Source: Saposhnikovia divaricata
Lineage: Eukaryota; Streptophyta; Magnoliopsida; Apiales; Apiaceae
Reading direction: 5' to 3'
Length of the DNA: 64,000 bases
NCBI GenBank assembly: GCA_036435485.1
Contig: CM071598.1
Span: 121,088,148 to 121,152,147, forward strand
Part shown: positions 12,929 through 24,481 of the stretch, piece by piece
Position numbering within the stretch: the first letter of the stretch is position 1
Layout: every line of letters starts with the position of its first letter
Notes under the pieces: generated by a model
Database searches by the model: none
Told to the model about the DNA's origin: nothing
The model's input: only the letters and a program-made list of their open reading frames with translations
Position numbers and translations under genes: made by a program

Positions 12929-14556
12929 GCTTCCGGCTTGTGCATCACCTACCTTAGAAGTAAGGATGTCCTGACTTCAATTTTATGGGCCTGAAAGTAA
13001 GGCCTCAGCTTCCTTGAAGCCAATATCAGAGCATATGCTAGCTTCTCCATGCTGGGATATAGGGTTTCCGCATCTAATAAACTCTTGCTCACATAGTAGA
13101 CCGGGTACTGTACTTGCTCTTCCTCCCAGATCAATACAGGACTTCTAGAATATTCAGAACAACTAAGTACAGAATGAGTACCTCACCGTCCAGGGGTTTG
13201 GAGAGAAGTGGTGGGCTTCCACACTGCTCCTTTAGCTTTTTGAAGGCTTCCTCACACTCAGAGGTCCATTCGAAGTTTTGACCCTTCTTGATTGCTTTAA
13301 AGAATTCTTTACATTTGTCGAAAGACCGAGACATGAATAGATTTAGGGCTGCCACCCTTCCGGTAAGCCCTTGGACTTCCTTAACATTCCTCGGAGATCT
13401 CAATTCTAGCAATGTCGTGATCTTAGCAGGGTTTGCCTCGATCCCTCTATGGTTCACAATAAATTCAAGAAATTTACCGGACTCCACACCAAACACACAT
13501 TTTTGGGGGGTTCAACTTCATTTGGTGTTTCCTTAGGATATCAAACATCTCAGATAGGGGCAACACATGGTCGGCTACCACCCTTGATTTAACTAACATA
13601 TCATCAACATAGACTTCCATCGTCTTACCAATTTGTTACTTGAACATCATGTTTACCAGCCTTTGGTAGGTGGCTCCAGCATTCAGCAGCCCAAATGGCA
13701 TCCCCACATAATAGTACAGTCCTCTATCAGTTATGAAGCTGGTATGCTCCTGGTTCGGCTTATACATTGGTATCTGGTTATACCCAGAATAGGCGTCCAT
13801 GAAACTCATCAGAGCATGGCTTGCCATAGCATCCACTAGTTGATCAATTATGGGTAGCGGGAAGCTATCCTTAGGGCAAGCTTTATTCAGATCAATAAAG
13901 TCAACACATGTCCTCCATTTCCTATTGGGCTTCCGGACTAGTACCGGGTTTTCCAGCCATGTTGGGTGGAAGGATTCTTTAATCAAACCAGCCTTCAATA
14001 GCTGATCTACCTCTTCTTGAAGGGCGGTAGCCCTTCTCTCAGGATCAATATTCAAGTGGTGACACATGATTTTCGGGTCAATCCCCACCATGTCTGAGTG
14101 ACACCATGCAAACACATCTAGGTTATCTTTAAGGAAAGAGGTTAACCTTTCTCTTGTTCTTTCATCTAGCTGCTTCCCCATTTTCAGGATTATACTAGGA
14201 TCTTCAACATCTACCAGTATGGGAATAGTATCTTCGGTGGCGTCAGCCTTTTCCAGAGTACCCAGCATCCTGGGATCAATGTTAATTTCCACTGGGAGCT
14301 CTTTCACAGCTTCTCCGGCTTCATTTTGTTTTATGGGCTTCTCTGTGAATTCTTTTGAGGCAGTTATCCATTCACCATCTGGTAGGTAATAGGTAACCCC
14401 GGTATTCCGTAAACCATTAGGCATACCGACTAGCACCCCATCTCCATTCTCCTGCATCCCATCATCTAGATCACCATCTGAGGCATCATCCTCTACTGTG
14501 CCTTCCATTGGAATGTTTTGAATTTTCTCATCTTTTTCGGCAGCTTCCAACAACAA
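12929..14556 (-). pseudogene. Element D reverse transcriptase and RNase H start (pol)
   Basis: Minus-strand reading begins at 14556. RT motifs are clear: WLENPVLVRKPNRKWR, CVDFIDLNKACPKDSFPLP, DAYSGYNQ and MPFGLLNAGATYQRLVNMMFK. A TAA stop follows that segment (about 13633). The catalytic YVDD is encoded at 13600-13611. A frameshift in a C/A-rich run near 13500 separates this from the thumb region (13496-13131), and another break leads into the RNase H start (13134-12949, YYVSKSLLDAETLYPSMEKL). The reading stops where A-prime is inserted. At least two frameshifts and one stop make it nonfunctional. Confidence 0.88.
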
Positions 14557-15359
14557 ATTTTGTGGTGTTACTACCCCTCGAAAAACTGGAACCTCTTTAG
14601 TAGTTCCTCTGGCATCTCCACTATCATGATGGCATTACATGATGCTTTCTCGAATTTCTGCGGCTCTAGCCCATGGCTTTTCATAGGGCTTCCCCACTAG
14701 CCTTTTCCTCAACTTGGGTAGATTTATTTGCCTTTTCGGTAGCCTGCACGGCTTTGTTATAGAATTCCCTTGATTCATATTGACATCATTTTAAACACCC
14801 AATGCCATTTGGGGTAGGAAACTTCATTGAAAAGTGATATATTGAGGTTACCACTCTCATGTCATTCAGTACCGGTCTCCCAAGAATTGCATTATGAGAG
14901 ATGTCTTCGTTTACAACCATAAATTCAGCCATTTAGGTGGCCTTGCAAGGACCCACACCCAGTGTCAACGACTGCTTAATCTTTCCCATGATTTGAACCT
15001 GGTTACCGGTAAACTCGTAAAGCTCATTATTGGTAGGCAATAACTCTTTGTCCAAAATCCCTAGTTCCTGGAATGTGGTGTGCGCCATGATATTCACTGA
15101 GCTTCAATTATCAATCAGCACCCTATGCACATTCATCCCACCAATAGTTACGGTTACCACCAAAGCATCATTGTGAGGGTGGTGAACCCACTTGGCATCC
15201 TCCTCTGTAAATGAAATATCAGCGATTTCCCCTTTAAACAACTTAGGGGGCCTCTCGGCGAGGTAGAAAACATTTTTGAGGGGCTTCCCCCTAGCCTCCC
15301 GGGCGTACCTATCTCTGGCATTTCGATTGGAACCCCCCAAGTAAGGGCTACCAAAGATG
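14557..15359 (-). pseudogene. Element D protease region and protease-RT linker
   Basis: The minus strand from 15359 reads FGSPYLGGSNRNARDRY..., then a retropepsin-like segment (DALVVTVTIGGMNVHRVLIDN). This ends in a TGA at about 15103 where the usual active-site run continues with Gly-Ser-Ser. The 14557-15103 stretch keeps recognisable linker sequence in shifting frames but no long ORF. The R1 element sits immediately upstream at 15365. Confidence 0.75.
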
Positions 15360-15364
15360 GTGTG

Positions 15365-16851
15365 TGTTAACACAAAATCGCGCAAGCGTACGTGGTCACA
15401 AGTAATACAGATAGAAGTCAAGTTCGTTCCCACAGAGATCTTAGGTTTCAATTCAGTTTTGTACCTATGCAACAATGTATGGTTATTATGCACTGCTAAG
15501 ACAATTAACAATATTAAGTTTTTACTAACTATAATTAACTAGGATACAAATTAACAAACTAAAAATTACTAACTAATGAGAATTAAAATTTAATTACTTA
15601 TATGCGAGAAAACATGGAATCCTAACTTCATCATCTACTTCACTTAGAGTTGATGCCTTTAATTAATACATACGATGGTTTTGATATCTGATCGGATAAC
15701 ACGAAACAAGTAAAAGCTACCTCTCGGTATACTAATACCAAACTACGCATGCATCCACAAAAGAGATAGAAGATGGGTAGACACCAATTATGTTTAGACC
15801 CTAATCTCTATAGAATTTGAAAACATAAAGGTTTAAGCACAAGTTATCCACATAGATCACATAGGGTAGCATCATATCTCTATGAATGCCACAAATCATG
15901 ATAATATTATCAACCTATCCTATGCTAGCATGGCAAGTTCTAAATCTCAAGATCCACTCTCGTTTCGCAAGAGATTAACAAATTAGATGTTCATGACTCA
16001 TCTAAACACATGAAACACAATCATACGAGGATATCAAGAATTCACCACACATAAATCTTTAAAGCAATCAAACTACTAAGCTACATAGATAAATCCGTTA
16101 GAATCCCATGACAACGATTAGCTCATATCGAACCGCTCGTCATCATGGGATCTGATGAAACCATGATAGAAGACAAGATATGAAAGAAAATAATAATATT
16201 AATAAAAAAAGAGTTGAGAAAACAAATCTATGATACAAAAGATGAAGTAGATCTAGATCCGTTGCTTGTCACAAGCGTTGAATCTTTCTCCCCTTTTCTC
16301 CCTTGCATATCTAAGCTATATTATGTACAAGATACCTAATTGTCTAATTCCTAATTTTTAATTGTCTCATTTACAAAGGGTTAGATGTGTTTATATAGGC
16401 ACTCCAGGTCTTGCTCAGCAAGAAAATACAAAAACAGAATTATAATAGAATTTCTGCAAGATACGTTTCCTAAATTGATTCTGTTTTTAAGGAAAATTCG
16501 TAGCTGACTTTTCTTCAGATTTTCTGGAACGTTCCCAACGTAATTGGACCTCTGGACCAGCTTAGAATGATATGGAATCGCGTTATCTTCGCGTGGACTG
16601 CTTACGGGCCTCAAACGGACTTCTAGAACTCAAGATATGACCACAACAGTGTAGACTGCGCAACCCTTCTCAGAAATCCGAATTTTAATCAATTAATTCC
16701 CCAAAAATTATAGAAGCATCCACCTTAGTCAACATTCTCGTAATTCTGCACAACTAAGCAAAACACATCAAAACTACAACAAACTTGAATCCAAGACAAT
16801 CAATTTAAGCCGATATGGAACGCTCCAAGTGGATATAAAATCCACTTATCA
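15365..16851. mobile_element. R1: complete solo-LTR-like element with 5-bp target duplication
   Basis: A 1487-bp noncoding insertion running TGTTAACACAAAATCG ... CCACTTATCA, flanked by direct repeats GTGTG at 15360-15364 and 16852-16856. TG...CA ends plus a 5-bp duplication are the signature of a solo LTR or a very short LTR element. Near the 3' end lies a perfect palindrome (AAGTGGAT, spacer, ATCCACTT). The partner copy at 595-1875 shares the sequence. No protein frame longer than about 77 codons. Parent family not recognised; orientation unresolved. Confidence 0.82.
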
Positions 16852-16856
16852 GTGTG

Positions 16857-18714
16857 GATGCTACCGACTCAGGTAGTCCTTTCCTGGTTTCTCGGTGCCT
16901 TGTCCTTACTGTCTTTTCCTTCCTTATACTTCTTGGCTTCTTGGACCACAAATTCCGTCAGGTATCCATTTCTAATCAATTCTTTAATTTGATCTTTCAA
17001 GTGCATGCAATAGATAGTCTCATGGCCTTACCGGGAAGTATTGTCATCGTTATGATGACAATACTTCCCTTGGTCCTTCCTGCCTGGGGTTCCTGCCCCG
17101 TAAGGGTTCCGAAATAGTCCACTTTTCTCATTCACTTCAAGAATATGGCCTATTCGGATAGTCAAAGGAGTATATTTAGCATACCATTGGACACTCATCC
17201 ACGGAGTAAGCCTGTCCTTGATAGAGACCTTGTCTTTGGTTGTATTGACAACAATTGGGGCGGTCTTGTCATCATAACGATGGGTTCCCACACCGGAAAT
17301 ACCACTTTCGGAAGCCTTCTTGTTGGAATCCCGATTTCCAGGGATGTAGGAGTGATTTCTCTTGTTTCTGTTCCAACTCCTGGAATTAGAGTCATTGGAC
17401 AGTTTTTCCATTGATTCTTTAATCACCTTGTGGCGTTCTGTCTGCTGGTAGAATTCTGCCAGTGTTCCAGGCCCTTCAGTTTGCAACTCTTTCCAGAATT
17501 CGGTTCCCGGCCTAACCCCGGCTATTAGGAAATTTTTTAGGGTTTCATCGGAAGCCTTCTTTACCATAGGCACTTCGTCATTAAATCTCTTGAAATACTG
17601 CCTTAGGGTTTCATGTTCTTTCTGCTTGATATTAGCCAAGGTATTAACCGGTGGGGTATACGCCACAGTAGCCCTAAATTGAGAGATAAATTGGTCTCCC
17701 ATCTTCCTCCAAGTCTTAATTGATCCTTTAGCCAATTGCACCTAGCCAAATCCTCCACCTGATACACATCCATCTCCGTATTGAAACGGCTCAAATACTC
17801 AACAAGATCTGAGCTACCATCAAACTTCAAGTCAGTATTCCTCTTAAAGAACCTTGGCAGGGGTGCCATTTTCACCTTCTTAGAGAATGGTGAACCCGCA
17901 ATGGCTCCAGATTTGAACTTTTTCTCCTCTTTGATTTTCTCCAAAGCTTTCTTCCAATCAAACATTTTGAATTGTCCATTCTCACCATCTGAAAACATGT
18001 CACTCCCAGAATCATCATCTTCATCAGCTGTCTTACTCTTCTTGGGAACCAAAATCTGATGAGAGCTGGAATCCTGGCCGGTACCCCCATCGGAAGAGAC
18101 TCTGGTAGAGCGTGATTTCCTGATCTTATGCGTAGAGGTGTGGCCACTTTGTCTTTAACTCCTCTTGCCATCAGATCTAGACCTTATGGAATCATTCCTT
18201 GGGGGTACCGAGTGGGATCTCTCCTTGTACTCCCGGGAACCCTGAGTGTACCATCCCTTCGATCTCTACCTCCAGTATTTCCCAATTTATGGTGAAGGTC
18301 CTTGTTGGTCAACTTTTTGCCAATTCTGTCAGAAACACTCAGGCTTCTAGTGGGTGAGCCCTCAGAATCCTGGGCTTCCGGGTCATCAGATTGGTCACCC
18401 TCATACTTTTCTGCCTCAACCTCTTCTGCCACTTCTTCCTCAGATGTGACATAATCAGTTTTGTCCTCAGCATCTTCCTTAGACTCATAATCCAGCCTTG
18501 TCGGAGTCACATTCTTCTTATTTGACTTCGACTTATGCTTCTTTTGCCATATTTTCATTTTCTCGAAACTTTTCTCCAAGTTGTCAAGTTTCTCAACCAT
18601 ATTGAACAAATGGTCCAGGATGTCTTTGTTGCTAACATCACCATTGTCACCTTTGTTTCGTCCATTACCGCCCTGAGACGGTGTCTTAACACTATCGGAA
18701 CTGTCACTCTCCAT
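16857..18714 (-). pseudogene. Element D gag (broken)
   Basis: The minus-strand gag probably starts at the ATG 18712-18714 (MESDSSDSVKTPSQ). An ATG 69 bases upstream lies in the LTR and reads through the primer site. The first part is acidic and lysine-rich (to a stop at 18184). A second part holds FFKRNTDLKFDGSSDLVEYL (about 17840). A third (17741-17028) has the retrotransposon gag core WRKMGDQFISQF and a long charged tail. After a TGA the frame continues toward LIRNGYLTEFV near 16950. At least two frameshifts and a stop separate these pieces. Confidence 0.85.
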
Positions 18715-18750
18715 ATCTCCTCCAAACGATGATTTTTGAGGCCCCTCCTT

Positions 18751-18761
18751 CTGGCGCCAAT
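18751..18761 (-). other. Primer-binding site of element D
   Basis: The minus strand reads ATTGGCGCCAG directly after the LTR end CCCACAACA. TTGGCGCC-type sites differ from the initiator Met site used by elements A, A-prime and B and are typical of Tat-type elements. The exact tRNA is not identified. Confidence 0.7.
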
Positions 18762-19321
18762 TGTTGTGGGAGGAATTTGTCACAACAAACTAGGAGGCCG
18801 TTGTTGGAATAGCGCCAATGAATACGGAATCGTCTAACTGCCCAGAAAGGCTCACATTTAAAGATTTGAGACTAGCCGCCCAGAAAGGCTAACGACTAGG
18901 GGTTACCGAAGTACACGTGATGTGGTTCCTCGGAAGGATCAGACTGAATTCACGGGAATTAGTGCTCAAGGACCGAATGTTGGCCTGCCAAGAACCCTAA
19001 TTATAATTTATCACACAAGAGTATACGTGCACTAGGCTACTCATGGAGTGAAAATGTCTAAGAGATCCCGTGAACTGCCTACATACTCCTATTTATAGGA
19101 GATCAAACCCATATGTAGTTCTATTATGATATGTTCGGTTGTTTATAATGAATTATCCCCTCTCATGTAGGATAATCACTGTTATTTCTGATAATAATCG
19201 AGTATGATGTATACAATCACGTTACCAAGCTGTTTTAGGAGTGTAGGATGCTTATCATCCTTTAATAATTATCTTGATTTTGTATGATTTATCATGTAAT
19301 TATGACATATATCCTCTAACA
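18762..19321 (-). repeat. 5' LTR of element D (560 bp)
   Basis: On the minus strand the LTR starts TGTTAGAGGATATATG at 19321 and ends CCCACAACA at 18762, immediately before the primer site. The other LTR is outside the window, so the start was chosen from the TG end and the TGTTAG consensus-like opening only. Confidence 0.65.
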
Positions 19322-20183
19322 ACTGAATATTTATCTATTTAGAAGTGTATTTCAACTATAAGGACGTCCTCCTAGAAAGTAGGAGGTCAGCCTTATATAA
19401 TTTTTTGACCTTATCAGGCTTCCGGGGGAAGTTGGGGGTACCGCCCGGTAGCCTGGCTTCAATAGCCTAATTACGGAAGCTATTCCGGAAGCCTTGTTTT
19501 GACGACCATTTCTGGTTATAAATCTGACGCATGTAAAATTTTGGTCACAGCAATAGTCAATATAATCGTGTTGACGAAAATTATAAACAAAAAAATGTAC
19601 CATTAGAATAAATATTTTTTACAAATTATATATCTATACTTAATATTATAAGCAAACTATGATATATTTGGTTGTTGGTTTGGTACACCCAATGACAACC
19701 ATTAAATTTTAAGATAAATAAAATGTGAACCGTTGGATCTAATGCTAAAAGAATATTCCTTTTTCTAATATCTAAAATACTGTTATAGGTTCCAAGTTCG
19801 AATTCCACCAATAACATATCTCTATTAAATATATATATTATTTTATAAACTACTTTCATGACTTTAAGATTCAATTCCAGTTCACAACATATTATTAATT
19901 AAAACACTAATACTATCATACATGTATTATAATATTTTATTATCTTATCTAATTTATTTTCCAACTAATTAAAATATATAGATGAAAATTTGGGTAATAA
20001 AACAAAAAACATTAAATGCATTTGTGCATCACACGAGTAATAAATTATATAGTAAAAATTTATAAAATTTGGAAAACACTTACAATATAGAAACTTTTGT
20101 AAAAAAAATCGAAAAAAGGTCTACATAATTAGATAAATTTCACTTTTTCTATTAAATAAAAATTTAACAAAGCTTTTTTTATG

Positions 20184-20225
<42 letters not shown>

Positions 20226-20528
20226 GTATGTATTTTAAAGTAACAATTCAAAATAAGTAATTATATTGATATTTTTATACATGAAATTTATAAAATTAAA
20301 AAATTATTTTAATAATAAAAATATATATAAAACTTAAAATTTTAATAATAAAATATAATTAAAAAGTTTATAAGTAACTATGCATCCAATTATAGGCTAG
20401 TAACTATTATTTACCATATGCCAAATAATATTTTAGGTAACCGTTTGTACCGATTAGACATGTTCTTAGTCTTTACGATCTGTTTAAGGTTGGAAGTAGT
20501 ATCTCATAATTCTTTTCTGATTCAACTT
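19322..20528. other. AT-rich intergenic spacer
   Basis: No gene seen. Very AT-rich sequence with a TA dinucleotide run at 20186-20224 and only chance ORFs. It separates the left retrotransposon block from the MITE and the C2-domain gene. Confidence 0.6.
20186..20224. repeat. (TA)n microsatellite
   Basis: Uninterrupted TA dinucleotide run of about 19 units in the AT-rich spacer. Confidence 0.95.
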
Positions 20529-21114
20529 GGACAAAAGGTCATTTTGCCTACTGTACTATTGTAAAATTTTCGTTTAGCCTACTATACTATCGAAGTCATC
20601 ATCATTTAGCCTACTGTACTATCGAAGTCATCATTGCACTTTCCATTTTTTCTCTTTTCCCCATCGCCGTCTGTTGAAAAAAAATTATGTCTGTTTGACT
20701 AACGGACTGCTGAGTTGGCTCTTCCAGTCACCACTCCACGTTGGCCACATAACACAAAACCCCTAAATAAACCCCTAAATAAACATGTTCTCTTAATAAT
20801 AGTTGTCCATCCCACCGCGTTTTGTTCACAGCCACCACCTGCAAACCAGCAACATTCAACAGCCCTCCAGCATTCTCCCACATTTAATTGAGGGTTTATT
20901 TTGGGGTTTATTTGGGGGTTTAATTTGAGGGTTGCTGACGTGCCCAACTGAATGAGCAGCCAAGTCATAAGTCCATTAGTCAAATGGACGGCTATTTTTT
21001 TAATAGACGGTGATGGGGAAAAGAGAAAAAAAAAGTACAATGATGCCTTCGATAGTACAGTAGGCTAGTCGGAAAATTCAGTATACTATAATAGGGAAAG
21101 TGACCTTTTACACT
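20529..21114. mobile_element. Mutator-like MITE with long inverted repeats and 9-bp target duplication
   Basis: The ends are long imperfect inverted repeats. Left: AAAAGGTCATTTTGCC then GCCTACTGTACTATCGAAG. Right, reverse complement: AAAAGGTCACTTTCCC then GCCTACTGTACTATCGAAG. The arms extend over 120 bp, through a shared TCTCTTTTCCCCATC segment. An inner fold pairs the CCCCTAAATAAAC run (near 20760) with the GGGGTTTATTTGGGG run (near 20900). Direct repeats ATTCAACTT at 20520-20528 and 21115-21123 fit a 9-bp Mutator-type duplication. No transposase. The right end is about 100 bp before the start codon of the C2 gene. Confidence 0.78.
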
Positions 21115-21212
21115 ATTCAACTTTGAATAATTCGATATACCCTATCTATACAATTACTAAATCAAATAGAAAGACTGAGAGGGAGAGTGGAATCAATTGA
21201 ATTGAATCACCG
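21115..21212 (+). promoter_or_regulatory. Leader and core-promoter space of the C2 gene
   Basis: Only about 98 bp separate the MITE from the ATG. The stretch includes purine-rich GAGAGGGAGAGTGG just before the start. I could not pick a convincing TATA box here, so the core promoter may lie in or overlap the MITE. Confidence 0.4.
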
Positions 21213-21264
21213 ATGGCTGCTCCCGTTTCTGGTGTTCATGGCCAACTTCTTGAAGTTACTGGTT

Positions 21265-21321
<57 letters not shown>

Positions 21322-22259
21322 CTCTCGATGTTTAGTTATTATATATGGGTATGTATGATGCAGTTGTTGGATGCAATAAGTTGAAAGATACAGAATGGTT
21401 TTCGAGGCAAGATCCATATGTGTGTTTGGAATACGGTAGCTCTAAATTTCGCACTCGCACCTGCACAGGTTTCCCCTCCCCCCTTAATCCCCTTATCCTT
21501 CCTTCCCTTTTACTCTAAACTGTCATCATGCTCATTTCCCTTTTGTTTTTTCTTTGTTTTTTAATGTATAGATGGTGGTAAAAACCCGACGTTTCAAGAG
21601 AAATTTGTGTTTACTTTGATTGAAGGATTAAGGGAGTTGAATGTTGTTGTGTGGAACAGCAATACCCTCACCTATGATGACTTTATTGGTAGTGGAAAGT
21701 ATGCTTTTATCCTTTTATTATTCCTCCCCTCCATCCTTCAAACTTAATTTTTGTTTTGTATTTTCTCCCCCCGCCCCAGACCAATGTGAAAAGTTAATTT
21801 TGGATTTCTTTTGCGAATTTTTCAGGATTCAGTTGCAGAAAGTTCTTTCTCAAGGATATGATGATAGTCCTTGGTCAATTCAAACTAAAACTGGAAGGTA
21901 ATCTTCACCATCATTATTGTTTTTCTTGTATCTTTATTTATTTTTATGATATAGTTGTGTTTCCGTCTCCTTTCTTGTACATTTGACTGCGAATTTTTTT
22001 ATTCATTTCTCTAGGGTTAATTAGTTATCAAAATTATTGTCCACATTATACAAGTTGTATGTACTGTAGGTTGTCTAGTGGCTGAAGTTAGATTAGAAAA
22101 TTATGGGTGTTGGTTTAGACATTTTTTGGATGTCTGTGTGGTTACTACAAGTTCTACATCATTTTGTTGGTACTGATATACATAGATTTGCAACAGAACC
22201 TACAAACACAAGTAAAATTCAAATGCAACATATATAAAGAACTAGCAGCAGATCAGCAA

Positions 22260-22336
<77 letters not shown>

Positions 22337-23680
22337 CTGTTTACTGCAAAATACATAATTTTGTAGCTAAAAATGACTTCCACCTAAATGTAATTGTACA
22401 TCATTGCAGGACTGCAAATTATATTAAGCAAAATTAATGTACTTCCACTGAAGGAAATCTTATAAACGGCAATAGATGTGCAACATCCAATACAGTTATT
22501 CATTTGTGTAGGTCATGTACAATTCTGTAAGTATAATAATTAGGGAAGAATATAAACAATATTTTGCATTGTGGACAAATCCTGATTGGTAAAGTTACAT
22601 ATGGGAATCCACTGAAGGCATTTGAATCACTTAGAACACTTTAAGGTAAGAGAACATGAATTTTAAATGTTCTGACAGTATTGCAATTTGCATTTGTCAT
22701 ACTATACTTAATATTGGCACAAACAAAGGTGAATATTAGGGGTTTAGAATCAGTTAATGGAAGGAAAAGCTAGAAGGAGAAGTGGGATAAAATAAATAAA
22801 CAAGGCAGGTAAAAAGTTGTTTCATGTTCCATTTAAATTCTATGGTACTGAAACATTTAAATTTAAATTTGACAACTGGCTACATCTAATAAGTTCCACT
22901 GGAACAACATTTTTGTTCACTTGGATACTCTAGCACAATAATTTGTGAGACAAATAGTTATATTCTTGCTAATAATATACGTGTGATTTGTAAGACATGC
23001 ATATAACTAAACAACATGAACCTTGGACATTATTAATGCTTGCACTATGGCTTACAGGCATGCAGGAGAGGTCCGACTGATACTGCACTTTTCAAATGCC
23101 AATGTAAGTTCTATTGTTTGATTTGCATGTTAGTTTAGGTACTCGAAACATCCTTGTCCATAGCAAAATTCTTTAAATTTATGCTTAAAGATTGGTTTCT
23201 AACTGAAGCTATATACTGATTACTGAAGATGAAATTCTTTTGCTAATACAGAAGCCTCCAAAAAATCATGCCCAATCATCACCATATTCAGCATCACATG
23301 TACCATTGGCATACACATACCCTTCACAAGCCTCATCAGCTGATTACCCTCCACCAGCCTCAGCTGCTCTGTATCCACCTCCAGCCTCAGGATATCCTTA
23401 TCCGTCTACTACATATCCGCCCCCACATTCAGCCACCTATCCTCCTCAGCCATATCCGCCACCTGCTGTGTATCCTCCCACACCATATCCGCTGCCTGCT
23501 GGGTATCCTCCAACGACATATCCACTGCCTTCCCAGCCCACAAACCAGTATCCTCCTGCAGGTAACATTTCATTTGATGTTAGAACTACTATGCTGCAGC
23601 TTTGCCTTCTGTAACTAGAAATTTTCTATGTGCATGTTCCATCAGGCCCACATCCAGGAACTTATCCTCCACCATATTGA
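21213..23680 (+). CDS. Small C2-domain protein with proline/tyrosine-rich tail, seven exons
   Basis: C2 domains bind membranes, often with calcium; plant proteins of this type (elicitor-responsive or SRC2-like) act at membranes in stress signalling, from family knowledge. Exons by GT-AG sites and frame: 21213-21261, 21364-21468, 21572-21698, 21826-21897, 23058-23103, 23252-23561, 23646-23680. They total 744 bp, 247 codons plus stop. The C2 domain spans about residues 8-130: loop-1 acids near D25 and D33 (QDPYVCLEYG) and loop 3 WNSNTLTYDDFIG, with N80 where Asp is common and D87/D88 kept. Residues 134-247 are proline/tyrosine-rich with many YPPP-like repeats and end GTYPPPY. No signal peptide or membrane span. 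All junctions keep frame. This is the only host gene here that looks functional. Confidence 0.93.
21268..21317. repeat. (CT)n microsatellite in intron 1 of the C2 gene
   Basis: About 25 CT units starting a few bases after the exon 1 splice donor. In the unspliced frame they encode a false Ser-Leu run. Confidence 0.95.
22261..22332. repeat. (AAT)n microsatellite in intron 4 of the C2 gene
   Basis: About 24 uninterrupted trinucleotide units inside the 1.16-kb fourth intron. One frame gives a false poly-Asn ORF. Confidence 0.95.
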
Positions 23681-24315
23681 ATAAAAAAAACTTGCGGATG
23701 AAAGGATGAAGCATCATTTACAAATTTTCAAGATCTATTCTCCAGATTAAAATGCAACTCATACAGATGAAAAGAGAATAGCATGTTTAGAAACTTTCAT
23801 ATGTGGCATTTCACAGAAGGTTTGGTAGTTGTGTAGCCTGTAGTCGAAAAATTTTAGCTTCTGGTTTTGTTTTGAAAATACCCGTAGCAAAGATAGTATG
23901 TGGATAATGAATTTTTTAAACCTGGTGCTTCTTTCTCCTTTCTTGGGAACTGCCTATATACCCCGTCTTTACATTATGTTAATTGAATTTGGTGACTATT
24001 TTAATAATCTTAAATCGCGACGGGTTTATGCTTATCATGCTGCAATTTCTATGTGTTATGCAAATGCTTACCCATATGCCTATGTGGCTAATGAATTCAG
24101 ATTTCTTTGATTCTCGGTTTTTGGTGACGTAGGGACTGCTACCAGCGGCTGTATGTATTGTATTGCAGGTCTTTCAATGGATATATATGTGTATGTATGT
24201 ATCTATTTGTATGTGTATGTATCTGTTTGTATATTTGGCAGTGGCTAGGGTTCTTATTTTTTTTGGAACGAAGTACCGGTTGTGATTTCCGGTGGCTCAA
24301 CGATGTGTGTGGGTC
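23681..24315 (+). other. 3' flank of the C2 gene
   Basis: Probable 3' UTR and downstream sequence. AATAAA overlaps the stop codon (TGAATAAAA), which is too close to be the only polyadenylation signal. The 70-codon ORF at 23898-24110 has no recognisable domain. No separate gene supported. Confidence 0.5.
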
Positions 24316-24481
24316 CGCTGTTGACTTTCAACAAAAGCATTAGCAATTTTTCAGGAATTACTTTGAATTTGTTTTAGGTTGATTTTGGTGTTTCTCGGCG
24401 CTGTTGACTTTCAACAAAAGCATTAGCAATTTTTCAGGAATTACTTTGAATTTGTTTTAGGTTGATTTTGGTGTTTCTCGG
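24316..24481. repeat. Perfect 83-bp tandem duplication
   Basis: Copy 1 at 24316-24398 and copy 2 at 24399-24481 both run CGCTGTTGACTTTCAAC ... GTGTTTCTCGG and appear identical, implying a recent tandem duplication. Confidence 0.93.

Larger units (their letters stand above)
12929..19321 (-). mobile_element. Element D: Tat-like Ty3/gypsy retrotransposon, 5' part, interrupted
   Basis: Minus-strand element with LTR (18762-19321), primer site, gag (about 18714-16857), protease (about 15359-15100) and RT to start of RNase H (14556-12929). Element A-prime cuts it at 12928/12929, and a complete R1 element splits it at 15365-16851. All coding parts carry stops or frameshifts. The pol style (DFIDLNKACPKDSFPLP, YVDDMLVKS, MPFGLLNAGATYQ) matches the Tat side of plant gypsy elements; the lineage call is from family knowledge. 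RNase H beyond its start, integrase and the 3' LTR are not in the window. Confidence 0.88.

Noticed and set aside
22164..22358. Poly-asparagine ORF
   Set aside because: It is the AAT microsatellite in intron 4 of the C2 gene read as codons.
23268..23618. His/Pro-rich 116-codon ORF
   Set aside because: Out-of-frame reading of exon 6 of the C2 gene.
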